The notes under the pieces were generated by a model. The model made no database searches. It worked only from the letters and a program-made list of their open reading frames with translations, and was not told where the DNA came from. From Kiritimatiellota bacterium (GTDB lineage: Bacteria > Verrucomicrobiota > Kiritimatiellia > JAAZAB01): 64,000 bases of DNA. The position numbers and the translations under genes are program-made. The stretch is taken from assembly GCA_026398415.1 (NCBI GenBank), contig JAPLSY010000032.1, forward strand, positions 62,001 through 126,000, read 5' to 3'. Positions 1-8,559 of the stretch are shown one piece after another. Within the stretch, counting starts at the first letter, position 1. Each line of letters starts with the position of its first letter.

Positions 1-93
1 AAATTACATAATTCCAGCCATTCTTTTTTTACGTTGAACCATGCTATAGATGTGGACAACTGAACCGGCGTGACAATGTAGAGGAGGACCACC

Positions 94-1107
94 ATGAGCC
101 GCAAGATCGCCCTGGACACCATCTGCCTGCGTCCGACGCCCCGTATTGCCCACACCGAATATTCCATGGATTACCATAAGGAATACATTGCCAAGCTTGG
201 CCAGCCCCTGAATGACGCGTGGGATATCGACTTTATCTGGCGTACAGACAATGGACCGATCGACTGGGGAGCGCAAGGGCGTGCCACTGATATGGGCCAT
301 GCCGTTTATGCCGCCGACGGCAGCGACCTCCATCAAGCGCATCCCTGTCCCTTCCTGGATCCGGAAGAGGTTTATGAATTCGATCCGGTACGTGAATATG
401 GGATTCCCGCGCACCGCGAGTTGGTCAAGTACTATGCAGACAGCTATCAAAAAGCGCAGGCCGCCAATCCCAACCAACTGGTCACGGGTGGATATTATCC
501 AACGGTCATTTCCGGAGCTATCGCCGCGTTTGGCTGGGATATGTTGCTTCTGGCCGCGGCGGATGAGGCGCGATTTGCAAAAGTGCTTGAGCGCATCGGC
601 GACTACACGCGGCATTACGTTCTGGCCCAGGCGGAAACGGACATCGAAGTGTTCATCCAGCACGACGATATGGTGTGGACCGAGGGTCCCTTCATCAGTC
701 CGGAGTTCTATCGGGGCGTTATTTTTCCCCTCTTCAAACGGATGTGGGAACCCCTCAAAAAGGCCGGAAAAAAGGTACTTTTCTGCTCCGACGGTACCTT
801 CGATATGTTCATGGAGGATATTGCCGCCTGCGGCGCCGACGGCTTTATCTTTGAGCCGACCAACAACCTGGATTACGTAGTGGAACGTTTCGGCAAAACT
901 CATTGCATCGTGGGCAGCAAGGTGGATTGTCGCACGATGACATTCGGAACATGGGCACAGGTCAAGGCGGAAATTGACGCCACGCTCGTGCTGGCCAGAA
1001 AATGCCCGGGCTTTATGTGGGCCGTCGGCAACCACATTCCGGCCAATGTTTCGGATGAAATGTGCGCCAATTACATTCGCTACTTGAAGGCCAACTGGAA
1101 ACGGTAA
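94..1107 (+). CDS. Uroporphyrinogen decarboxylase (URO-D)-like family protein
   Basis: A 337-residue protein of the URO-D/corrinoid methyltransferase barrel superfamily. Diagnostic stretches are HDDMVWTEGPFISPEFY (residues 190-206), where family members carry an acidic pair followed by the conserved P-x-x-F segment, and KKVLFCSDG (about 226-234), at the place where MtaA-type enzymes have H-x-C-G. Only one cysteine and no adjacent histidine are present, so the zinc site of methylcobamide:CoM methyltransferases is not intact, and the haem-pathway reaction is also unlikely because haem enzymes keep a different N-terminal arginine motif. Start is fixed by a strong Shine-Dalgarno GAGGAGG at 81-87, seven bases before the ATG. 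Two distant paralogues lie at 28310 and 60337. Substrate unknown; related proteins in PVC bacteria commonly sit beside sugar-catabolism genes. Confidence 0.85.
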   Translation: MSRKIALDTICLRPTPRIAHTEYSMDYHKEYIAKLGQPLNDAWDIDFIWRTDNGPIDWGAQGRATDMGHAVYAADGSDLHQAHPCPFLDPEEVYEFDPVREYGIPAHRELVKYYADSYQKAQAANPNQLVTGGYYPTVISGAIAAFGWDMLLLAAADEARFAKVLERIGDYTRHYVLAQAETDIEVFIQHDDMVWTEGPFISPEFYRGVIFPLFKRMWEPLKKAGKKVLFCSDGTFDMFMEDIAACGADGFIFEPTNNLDYVVERFGKTHCIVGSKVDCRTMTFGTWAQVKAEIDATLVLARKCPGFMWAVGNHIPANVSDEMCANYIRYLKANWKR

Positions 1108-1143
1108 TCGCCGTGGGGCCGTTGCGCGGTCTGTCTCTACTGT

Positions 1144-2430
1144 TCATTGTACGGCTGTGGAGGTCTCTTGCCCTGTAACTGCCACAACCGGCCAATTTTC
1201 AATCGGCCGGTCAAACTCAAGTTTAATCACCGGCAATTCGTTTATTAGGCGCTCGACCGGCAGATGGTAAAGACGCAAAGCGGTTTTAACCGGCTCCATA
1301 TGCAGGATGGGCAGACGGTTGAGATCGAAGCCAACCGGTTCGCCGGTGTTCAGCAGCGTTGCCCGTGCCGGCAGAATATTTATCGGATTCAGAATCACCG
1401 ACGTTGTCTTGGGCTCTTCAATAAGATGAACATACAAAACATTATTCTTACTTGTCAGGATTACATCCCGGTTGGCGGTTAATCCGCAGGAAAATCCGGT
1501 ATCCTGCCATGCTTCGCCAACCCGGTTGTACCATCGGCCGATTACCTGCAATATGCGCGCCTGCTCCGGCGGAATAAGACCATCCGCATCGGGACCGACA
1601 TTAAGCAGAAAATTAGCCCTCTTGGACAACATCATATCCATACGGCGCATGAGATAATGGGGTGTAAAATAGTCTTCATCTTTGCGGAACCCCCAACTCT
1701 GGGAGCCGATCGATTCGCAGGCTTCAGTTGGCCTGGCAAACGCTTCAAACGCATAAGCCGACTTGTCATAATTGCGTTCCGGGGTTCCGAAATCACCCTC
1801 GTCCCATCCGCGGTCATTAATCACGCAGGATGGTTGAAGATTGCGGATTAATGCGTTGACCGATCGGTCAACAATGCCCGTGCGGTTGGTGTCCCACCAG
1901 AACATATCCAGCTTGCCATAGTTGCTGCAAAGTTCCCGGACTTGGGCACGGATAAACTGCATATATTTGTCATAATCAGGTTCATCGCCGGGCTCGGCGG
2001 CTGATTCATGACCTTTGCCGGTACGCGGATAATTTTTATGAAGATTATCCAGGGCGGAGAAATAAACGCCAAAATGAAAATTACGGCGATGGCAGGCATC
2101 GGCCAGCATGCCGACAATATCTTTTTTGAATGGCGTATTGGTAATTTTGAAATCCGAAACGGCACTGTCAAACATACAGAAGCCGTCCATATGTTTGGCG
2201 ATCATCACAATATAACGCATCCCGCTTTGCTCAGCCAAGTCGAGCCATTTATCGGGATTAAAGGCCTGCGGATTAAACCGGGAGGCAAGGCGGCGGTATG
2301 CATCGCGTTGCATTCCCAGGCGGTAATGTTCCTGTTCGTGCCAGCCGTTAATGGCGTAAATACCCCAGTGAACAAACATGCCGAATCGCGCCCTGAAAAA
2401 CCAGTCCCTGGGATCATGAAATTGAAACAT
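1144..2430 (-). CDS. Alpha-L-fucosidase (GH29)
   Basis: About 428 residues, matching the GH29 catalytic module. Visible family features are FGMFVHWG (residues 16-23), AKHMDGFCMFDS (79-90, the usual K-H-x-D-G-F block) and YGKLDMFWWD (171-180), whose last aspartate is in the position of the GH29 nucleophile. GH29 enzymes release terminal alpha-L-fucose with retention. No signal peptide is visible from the chosen start, suggesting cytoplasmic action. The reading frame is open further upstream, but that extension lies inside the preceding gene and is arginine-rich shadow; the ATG at 2430 begins just two bases after the stop of the upstream GHL6-like gene and is preceded by GAGGG, so the two genes are translationally coupled. 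The gene converges with the URO-D-like gene at 1107. Confidence 0.9.
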   Translation of the reverse strand: MFQFHDPRDWFFRARFGMFVHWGIYAINGWHEQEHYRLGMQRDAYRRLASRFNPQAFNPDKWLDLAEQSGMRYIVMIAKHMDGFCMFDSAVSDFKITNTPFKKDIVGMLADACHRRNFHFGVYFSALDNLHKNYPRTGKGHESAAEPGDEPDYDKYMQFIRAQVRELCSNYGKLDMFWWDTNRTGIVDRSVNALIRNLQPSCVINDRGWDEGDFGTPERNYDKSAYAFEAFARPTEACESIGSQSWGFRKDEDYFTPHYLMRRMDMMLSKRANFLLNVGPDADGLIPPEQARILQVIGRWYNRVGEAWQDTGFSCGLTANRDVILTSKNNVLYVHLIEEPKTTSVILNPINILPARATLLNTGEPVGFDLNRLPILHMEPVKTALRLYHLPVERLINELPVIKLEFDRPIENWPVVAVTGQETSTAVQ

Positions 2431-2432
2431 GG

Positions 2433-4487
2433 TTAGACGCCCTCTAAAACCACCATCGCGTGCGCCTTGACCTCGGGCACAACGATGTTGCAATACTCGC
2501 CTTGCATCGAATAGCCAAGACCAATGCGGTCGGGCGCCAGATACACGGCCGACGGTTTTTTGCCCGTGCGCACGGCAAGTGCGATATCGCGGACGGGATA
2601 GATGTCCTCGATCCACTCCACGTTGGTGTGCCGGCGCTGGGGCTGGAAGTTGACCAGGTGTGCAACAAGCCGCTTCGGGCGTGCCTGCCGGTTGACCGAG
2701 ATCTCCATTGCCGAAGGCGCCTGGGTGCGGACCAGCGGCGCCGGGAGCAGACGCTCCAGCAGGCGCGCGACCAACATCTTGTACACCGGGTAGGCGTGCT
2801 CGCGATAGTTGGTGAAGATTGCCGGGGCAATGTAGGCCATGCGGCCCTTCAATACGGCCACCGGGTTGTTCATCGGCTTGTCGTACGGCGTCTGAAAGTG
2901 CGAGCAGAAGTGTTCATAGGTCCGGTTAAAGTAACTTGAGTAGAGCTTGCCGAACGCCGTGGCGCCGGCGGAGGGCTTGACCAGCGAGCTGTCGCCGTAG
3001 AGCACGAACTTGCTGTCGGGCAGGCCCTTGCCCATGATGTGCCCGTATTCGAGGTAACAGGGCTTGAAGGGATTGGCGCCGATATAGGACACCGGCAGAC
3101 CCGGGCAGGTAAAGCGGCCGTCCAGCAGGCTGGCTTGGTGCGAGGCGATGAGTACGCCACCCTGCTTGACGAACGCCGCAAGGGCCTTGGCCGTAGCAAG
3201 ACTGACCTGACCCTGGTCGGGGAGAATCACAACCTTATACGCATCCAGCCGGGTGTCGGGATAGATCAAGTCAAACTGCTGTTTCAGTTCCAGGAGCATT
3301 CGCCCGGCGCCATCGGCGCTGCTCTTCATGCCGCCCGTGCAGCCAGCGGGTATGGCCGCGGCACCGGCGGCAGGGATATCGGGAAGCATCATGACGCCGA
3401 TTTCCGTGGCCGGCCTGGCCTTAGTGCACCATGGCTCGCAGGCTTCCACGTGCTTGAACGAGGTGCCGATGACCTCGTAAGCGCCTTGGTCCAGAATGCC
3501 GCGCGGGTGACACTGGTCGCCCACATTCACCACGGCGTTGGCGGCGAGGATGGTGCCCGCCTCGTACATTAGCTGGTCCTTGGTCTTCAGGCCGCCGAAG
3601 TCGGCCCAGCTCTTATGGAACCGGGCGGTCATGCCCTGGACCGGCTTGTTCATCATACGGCCGTAGCGTACATGGATGGGAAAGAACGCGTAGCCCCAGC
3701 CGCCGGTCGGCAGGGCCTCGATCTCGATGTGCGAGAAGACGTCCAGCTCCTGCCGCATATCGGGCCGCATGCGGCCGTTGAAGAAAATTGTGGCATTCTT
3801 ACGGATGCCGCGGATCACTTTCGCCAAGCGCTTCGTGTAGTCGCGCGTCAACAGAAACTCAAACTTTCGATGGTCCTCGTCGCTGGCAAAGTCGAGACCG
3901 AGCTTCTTCATGCTGTCGAAGCAACGCGGGCAGTAGCAGCCGGGGTCGGGATTGTAGCACATGTCGAAGAAGATCCCCTCGACATCGTACCATTTCAGGA
4001 CCTCCTCCGCCTGGGTAGCCAGCTCGTCAACATAGTCGGGGTTATTCATGCAAAGGTTGTACCAGCCGGCCTGTAACGGCTCCGCACCTCGCCAAAGCTT
4101 GCCGTCCTTGAGCCGGCCGATCCGTTCCGGACGTACGTGGGCATTGTGCTCGTCCACGCGCACGCTGAGGTAGGCCGGGGTGACAATCCCGCGCTTGCGA
4201 CAAGCCTCGATCTGTTCGCCGAGCAGGTCGAATGTCAGGGCGGGATGCATCGTGCCCACGCGCGTGGGATAGTAGCTGAGCCCATGATGGCACTTGGCAA
4301 AGAGGGTGATCCAGTTTACGCGGGCTTCCGCCAGTGTGTCGGCGAACATGTCGGGATCGAACGCGGCGCCTACGTCGGGAATGTGTTCGGACGTGTGAAA
4401 ATCGAGATGGATCTGGCGGAAACGGCTGGCAACCAGTTCGGCGGCAGAACAGCGGATCGGGCTTTTGCAAACTTTCCTGGGATTCAT
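2433..4487 (-). CDS. GHL6-type putative glycoside hydrolase with beta-galactosidase trimerisation-like domain
   Basis: A 684-residue protein whose N-terminal third looks like the hypothetical glycosyl hydrolase 6 (GHL6) barrel: HLDFHTSE (27-34), YYPTRVGTMHP (72-82) and GIFFDMCYNP (171-180), the last resembling a strand end carrying a catalytic or binding aspartate. A cysteine cluster CYCPRCF (184-190) follows directly. The middle (roughly 400-600) contains VVILPDQGQ and FVKQGGVLIASH, typical of the class I glutamine amidotransferase-like trimerisation domain found in GH42 beta-galactosidases. Start chosen at 4487 because GGAGG lies seven bases upstream; an open extension to 4592 lacks such a site. 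First gene of an operon with the GH29 fucosidase. Substrate unknown; a fucosylated glycan is a reasonable inference from the partner. A paralogue is at 26011. Confidence 0.8.
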   Translation of the reverse strand: MNPRKVCKSPIRCSAAELVASRFRQIHLDFHTSEHIPDVGAAFDPDMFADTLAEARVNWITLFAKCHHGLSYYPTRVGTMHPALTFDLLGEQIEACRKRGIVTPAYLSVRVDEHNAHVRPERIGRLKDGKLWRGAEPLQAGWYNLCMNNPDYVDELATQAEEVLKWYDVEGIFFDMCYNPDPGCYCPRCFDSMKKLGLDFASDEDHRKFEFLLTRDYTKRLAKVIRGIRKNATIFFNGRMRPDMRQELDVFSHIEIEALPTGGWGYAFFPIHVRYGRMMNKPVQGMTARFHKSWADFGGLKTKDQLMYEAGTILAANAVVNVGDQCHPRGILDQGAYEVIGTSFKHVEACEPWCTKARPATEIGVMMLPDIPAAGAAAIPAGCTGGMKSSADGAGRMLLELKQQFDLIYPDTRLDAYKVVILPDQGQVSLATAKALAAFVKQGGVLIASHQASLLDGRFTCPGLPVSYIGANPFKPCYLEYGHIMGKGLPDSKFVLYGDSSLVKPSAGATAFGKLYSSYFNRTYEHFCSHFQTPYDKPMNNPVAVLKGRMAYIAPAIFTNYREHAYPVYKMLVARLLERLLPAPLVRTQAPSAMEISVNRQARPKRLVAHLVNFQPQRRHTNVEWIEDIYPVRDIALAVRTGKKPSAVYLAPDRIGLGYSMQGEYCNIVVPEVKAHAMVVLEGV

Positions 4488-4674
4488 CAGGCGCCTCCAC
4501 GGATAAGAGTGGTTACTCCGACACGAACAAATGGAAGGCATACGATAATCCGGCTCAGTGGGGAGGAAAAGCACAAAGTGGATGTTTTTCAACCAACTAT
4601 TTTCTGTAATAATTACCGGTGTTTATATATGCTTCATGGACGGTAGCTGGTAAGTTACAGGCGAAAGGCGGCAG

Positions 4675-5496
4675 ATGAAAACATGCGCTTGGATAGCTGG
4701 GCTGGTTTTGCTGATGGCGAGCGCCGCCCCACTGCCGGCACAGACCAATATATTCCCACGGCCGGCCGCTGTGAAAACGGCCGAACCGGCCGTGGCACCG
4801 AAGCCGGGCTGGGGATTAGTTATCAATCTGGGAGACGATGAATTGCTGCCGTTTGTCTGGATCGGGCCTTTGAAGATGTGGGTTGGCAAATTCGAGGTCA
4901 CCAACGGCCAGTACAACCAGTTCGATCTGGGCCATGAGAGCAAGACTTATTACGGCCACATATTGAACGAGCCCGACCAGCCCGTGGTCTGGGTTTCCTG
5001 GGAGGACGCCAATAACTACTGCGCATGGTTGACCCGGACCTTCGGCCATCAGATCCCAAGCGGCTATATTTTCCGACTGCCGACGGAGAAGGAATGGCAG
5101 ACCTTTGCCTCCTGCGGCGACCGCCGCCGATATCCCTGGGGCAATACCTGGCCGCCGCCGGATACATTTAACTACCGGGGCAAGGAAGGCGTCGGACTAA
5201 TCTACCGGCTGTTCCAGCACGAACCCTATATCAGCGGGCATAATGACGGGTTTATAGTCACATGCCCGGTGAAACGGAGCGGGGGCAATACTTGGGGTTT
5301 ATTTGGCGTGGGCGGCAACGCATGGGAATGGTGCCAGGACTGGTTCGACGACCAGCAGATCACGCGGTCCCTGCGCGGGGCAAGCTGGAATAACGACGAA
5401 CCGGACATCATCGCCGTCACCAATCGCAGTGACACCTATCCCTTGCGGAGCAATCCCATGATCGGCTTCCGGGTCGTACTGGCGCCCGTCGAATAA
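4675..5496 (+). CDS. Exported SUMF1/FGE-fold protein lacking the catalytic cysteines
   Basis: 273 residues with a cleavable signal peptide (MKTCAWIAGLVLLMASAAPLPAQ, cleaved after about residue 23; only the hydrophobic core is diagnostic). The rest is a formylglycine-generating-enzyme-type fold: GKFEVTNGQYNQF (about 70-82), PVVWVSWEDANNYCAWL (about 103-119), FRLPTEKEWQ (about 131-140), YPWGNTW, GNAWEWCQDWF (about 214-224), LRGASWN and a terminal IGFRVVLA. True FGEs use a Cys pair between the R-G-x-S-W and G-F-R motifs; this segment has no cysteine, so sulfatase activation is unlikely. No sulfatase gene is in the window. It probably serves as a binding or structural domain in the periplasm. An RBS-like AAAGGCGG precedes the ATG; the gene diverges from the glycosidase operon. 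Confidence 0.85.
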   Translation: MKTCAWIAGLVLLMASAAPLPAQTNIFPRPAAVKTAEPAVAPKPGWGLVINLGDDELLPFVWIGPLKMWVGKFEVTNGQYNQFDLGHESKTYYGHILNEPDQPVVWVSWEDANNYCAWLTRTFGHQIPSGYIFRLPTEKEWQTFASCGDRRRYPWGNTWPPPDTFNYRGKEGVGLIYRLFQHEPYISGHNDGFIVTCPVKRSGGNTWGLFGVGGNAWEWCQDWFDDQQITRSLRGASWNNDEPDIIAVTNRSDTYPLRSNPMIGFRVVLAPVE

Positions 5497-5523
5497 GGAA
5501 TAATTCCGGCGGCTGACACCGGT

Positions 5524-5877
5524 TTATTTTGCCGTGGACCCGGCCTTGGAAGCGGTCTTGCCCTTGGATTTAGCGGGCACATTCTTCTTGGACTTCACGC
5601 CCACAGCTTTGTTGGTCGAGCGCGACGTTTCCGTCGCGTTCATGGCCTGGAGATGCAATTTCTGGATTTCCGCCTGGAGCGTCTGATTGGCCTGTTCCAA
5701 TTCCTGGATCTTGGCCTTATCCGCGGCGCCCGCCTGGAGCTGAACGTTCACATTCTGGATTTCCGCCTGCAAGGACTGGTTGGTCGCTTCCAGTTCGGCG
5801 ATTTTTTTCTTGTCGGCGCATCCAAACAACAACAGCGAGGAGACACAGACCGCGGAAATCAGAATGCCGTGTTTCAT
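5524..5877 (-). CDS. Small coiled-coil lipoprotein
   Basis: 117 residues from the ATG at 5877, which is preceded by AAAGG; an open extension to 5949 has no ribosome site. The N-terminus is a lipoprotein signal ending in LLLFGC, so the mature protein is lipidated at that Cys. It then has two similar heptad segments, KIAELEATNQSLQAEIQ and KIQELEQANQTLQAEIQ, which form a leucine-zipper-like coiled coil, and ends in a basic Lys/Ser/Ala tail (about 85-117). The architecture recalls Lpp-type periplasmic lipoproteins whose basic end contacts peptidoglycan, but no sequence relationship to Lpp is claimed. Lies between convergent neighbours: the SUMF1 gene ends 27 bases away. Confidence 0.75.
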   Translation of the reverse strand: MKHGILISAVCVSSLLLFGCADKKKIAELEATNQSLQAEIQNVNVQLQAGAADKAKIQELEQANQTLQAEIQKLHLQAMNATETSRSTNKAVGVKSKKNVPAKSKGKTASKAGSTAK

Positions 5878-5973
5878 GACAACTGCCTTTCTAAATGTTT
5901 TGTTTTTGATCTGTTGGTAAACGGGAAGCGAACTTACACATTGGCCCATAATATTGCAACAGGAAAAACATTC

Positions 5974-7416
5974 TCAATCCGCGCCGGGGATGGTGGGCGG
6001 GACCAGCGCCAGCGGCGCGGGCACGGGCTCAATGACCCGCATCCGCTTCCAGCGGCCCTGGCGATACCGCCAGCGGAATACCAGGGCCAGCACGCAGACA
6101 TAGGCAGACACAAAGCCCCAGATGGTATAAAGCCCCGCATGTAAATAAACCACCCCCACCGTGACCGGCAAAACAATCAGGCCCAATGAAAGGCAGGCAA
6201 TCGTCCACCCAATGAATTTAGTATCGCCCGCACCGCGAAGCGCGCCGGAATAAATGACATTGATCGTATCGAACACGCTGTAAAAAGCGATAAAGCGCAG
6301 AACGCCCACCGTCAGACGCCGGACAACCACAAACGCCCCGGCATCATCACCCGGCGCTTGAAAAATATTTATCAGCCATTCCGGCGCCAAAATAAAAAGC
6401 GCCGCCAGCGCCCACATATAGACACAGGTCAAATGCAGGGCGCTCCGCGTGGCGACCATGCCATCCTCCGGGCATCCGCGCCCAATGGCCTGGCCCACCA
6501 GCGTGCTGACAGCGATCGAAAAACCGATCATCGGCATAAAAGCCAGCAGGTTGATAGAACAGGCAATATTGGTCGCCGCCAATGCATCGCGGCCCAGCCG
6601 CCCCACCATCAGCAGAAACATGGCAAACCCGAAAATATCCACAAACACCTGGATCCCGGCCGGCGTCCCGAATTTCAACAGGCGTCCAAACAGAATGCGG
6701 TCAAAAGCCCACATCCGGCGCACACCATAGATTTGGTCGTTAGATTTGCGGAACACCACGCCGATATAAAGCAGGAGCATGACCGCAGAACTGGTCACCG
6801 TGGCCAAAGCGGAGCCGGACATACCCAGTTCCGGGAAACCCCAGCCACCGTTAATGAGCAGGTAATTCAACGGCACATTGAGCGTCACGCCGATCACATT
6901 AATAACCATGATGGGCATGGTCAGACCCCGCCCGGAATAAAAACAGCTTAGCGCGTTCTGCAGAAGTCCGAACACGGCGCCCAGCATGAGAATCCGGAAA
7001 TAGATCACTTCAAGCTCCTGGATTCGCGGCGCGTGGCCGGCCAGCCGGAACAGGCTCCCGCCAATGCAAGACAAACCCGCCAGCAAAATGCCGGCGGCCA
7101 GCGCCAAATAGATACCCTGCCAGAGCGCGCTCCCAACCCGCAGGGGCAGATGCGCGCCGACATATTGCGCCACAAAGGTGTTGGTAAATTCGACCACCCC
7201 CATGAAAAAGCACATGAACATGAAGGCTTGCAACCCCGCCGGCACGGATGCCGCCAGTGTGTCCAGCGAGTAGCGCCCCAGGAACATCCGGTCGGTGAAC
7301 AGCATGACCGTATGCGAACTCATGCTGATGATCAGCGGCAGGCTGATCTTAAACACTTCGCGATAGCCGCTGGGCCGGCGCCAGGCGGTCGAAATAAGTT
7401 GGAGAAAGGAGGTCAT
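5974..7416 (-). CDS. MATE family multidrug/Na+ efflux transporter
   Basis: 480 residues with about twelve hydrophobic segments in two similar halves, the hallmark of MATE antiporters. Family-type stretches include LPLIISMSSHTVMLFTDRMF (about 25-44, the usual start of TM1 with T-D-x-x-x-L-G), NVPLNYLLINGGWGFPELG (about 175-193) with the conserved G-x-G-x-x-G-S-A-L-A-T following, and ALRGAGDTKF (about 393-402) in the second half. MATE proteins expel cationic drugs or metabolites in exchange for Na+ or H+. Divergently placed from the oxidoreductase at 7513, sharing a 96-base intergenic region that contains the short palindrome at 7449-7461. No clear Shine-Dalgarno before the ATG. Confidence 0.93.
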   Translation of the reverse strand: MTSFLQLISTAWRRPSGYREVFKISLPLIISMSSHTVMLFTDRMFLGRYSLDTLAASVPAGLQAFMFMCFFMGVVEFTNTFVAQYVGAHLPLRVGSALWQGIYLALAAGILLAGLSCIGGSLFRLAGHAPRIQELEVIYFRILMLGAVFGLLQNALSCFYSGRGLTMPIMVINVIGVTLNVPLNYLLINGGWGFPELGMSGSALATVTSSAVMLLLYIGVVFRKSNDQIYGVRRMWAFDRILFGRLLKFGTPAGIQVFVDIFGFAMFLLMVGRLGRDALAATNIACSINLLAFMPMIGFSIAVSTLVGQAIGRGCPEDGMVATRSALHLTCVYMWALAALFILAPEWLINIFQAPGDDAGAFVVVRRLTVGVLRFIAFYSVFDTINVIYSGALRGAGDTKFIGWTIACLSLGLIVLPVTVGVVYLHAGLYTIWGFVSAYVCVLALVFRWRYRQGRWKRMRVIEPVPAPLALVPPTIPGAD

Positions 7417-7448
7417 AAATTAGCGGGCTACTACATTGCACTTGATTC

Positions 7449-7461
7449 GTATATCATATAC
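7449..7461. promoter_or_regulatory. Short palindrome in divergent promoter region
   Basis: GTATATCATATAC is an inverted repeat with 6-base arms around a central C. It sits in the AT-rich gap between the divergent MATE gene and the Gfo/Idh/MocA gene, about 50 bases before the latter, where a repressor operator or overlapping promoters would be expected. No regulator in the window is linked to it, and such a short AT-rich palindrome can occur by chance. Confidence 0.25.
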
Positions 7462-7512
7462 CCGTTATTATTCAACACAACACGACAATAACATCGTTTC
7501 AAAGGACCTGTT

Positions 7513-8535
7513 ATGAGCGTTATTCGCACAGCCATCCTGGGGTATGGTCGCAGTGGCAGCACCCTGCACGCCGGCCCCATCGAAAAAAACAAATCTTTCC
7601 ACGTGACCGCCGTCTGCGATGTGGATGCCACCGCGCGCCAGAAAGCCGTTGCCCGGTTTGGGTGCCGGCCTTACGACGATTATCGCCGGATGCTCAAGGA
7701 GGAACCGCTCGACCTCGTGGTCATCGTTACCCGCAGTGACCAGCATTGCCAGATGACCTGCGACTGCCTGGCAGGGGGCGTCAACGTGCTCGTGACCAAG
7801 CCCTGGGCAGTCAATGCCGGCGAAGCCCAACGCATGGTCAGCACGGCCAAATCCTCCGGCAAGCTCCTGCTACCCTGGTTGCCTGCGCGCTGGGGCAGTG
7901 ACTTGCAGCGTCTGCGCCAACTGGTGGTCGAGGAACAGGCCATCGGCACCGTGTTCCTGGTCCGGCGCGTGGAAGGCAGTTTTGCCACGCGGAACGACTG
8001 GCAGACCGAGCGGCGCTACGGTGGCGGCTACCTGCTGAACTGGGGCCCGCACATTGTGGACCCGCCCATTCAGCTCCTGGGCAGCCCGGTAAAGTCGGTT
8101 TACGGGCGGCTTAAGCAGACGATCAACCCCGGCGATGTCGAAGATTTGTTTATGGGCATTCTGACGCTCGCCAACGGTATCCTCGTGCAGGTAGAATACA
8201 CGGTTTCAACCGAATCCCCGCCAACCTGGTTTCTTCAAGGCACGCGCGGCACAATCGTGGTGCACGGCACACAGTTGAAGATGAATGCCCGAACGCCCGC
8301 ACAGCCCTCTGACCCCACGCAATACAGTACCATGCAAGCCGTCCCCGACAAGATGCTGGAGGAAAAACTTGCCGGCTCGCTGTACGGGGACGAGCACCAG
8401 ATTTACAAGGAAATTGCCGCCGCCTTGTGCGGCGAAACCCGCTATCCCGTGACACCCGCCAGCGCGCTGGAGCTCTCGCGGGTATTGGACGCTATTCGGA
8501 CTTCGAGCAACGAAAACCGCGTGGTCATGATGTGA
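7513..8535 (+). CDS. Gfo/Idh/MocA family NAD(P)-dependent oxidoreductase
   Basis: 340 residues. The N-terminus has a Rossmann nucleotide-binding loop, AILGYGRSGSTLHA (about 7-20), a strand-end acidic residue in AVCDVD, and LVVIVTRSDQHCQM in the usual position of V-x-I-x-T-P-x-x-x-H. The family E-K-P motif is changed to TKPWAVN (about 96-102), keeping the lysine-proline. A C-terminal alpha/beta substrate domain contains GGGYLLNWGPHIVDPPIQLLG (about 173-193) with a conserved histidine. These enzymes oxidise or reduce sugars, inositols or amino-sugar derivatives; substrate cannot be assigned. AAAGGAC lies just before the ATG. Stands alone, upstream of the RND operon by 24 bases. Confidence 0.9.
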   Translation: MSVIRTAILGYGRSGSTLHAGPIEKNKSFHVTAVCDVDATARQKAVARFGCRPYDDYRRMLKEEPLDLVVIVTRSDQHCQMTCDCLAGGVNVLVTKPWAVNAGEAQRMVSTAKSSGKLLLPWLPARWGSDLQRLRQLVVEEQAIGTVFLVRRVEGSFATRNDWQTERRYGGGYLLNWGPHIVDPPIQLLGSPVKSVYGRLKQTINPGDVEDLFMGILTLANGILVQVEYTVSTESPPTWFLQGTRGTIVVHGTQLKMNARTPAQPSDPTQYSTMQAVPDKMLEEKLAGSLYGDEHQIYKEIAAALCGETRYPVTPASALELSRVLDAIRTSSNENRVVMM

Positions 8536-8559
8536 GCAGAACCGCCAACGAGACCAAAC

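Noticed and set aside
4..1035. Long minus-strand frame opposite the first URO-D-like gene
   Set aside because: Mirror frame of a well-supported gene with a strong SD on the plus strand; product has no recognisable motif.
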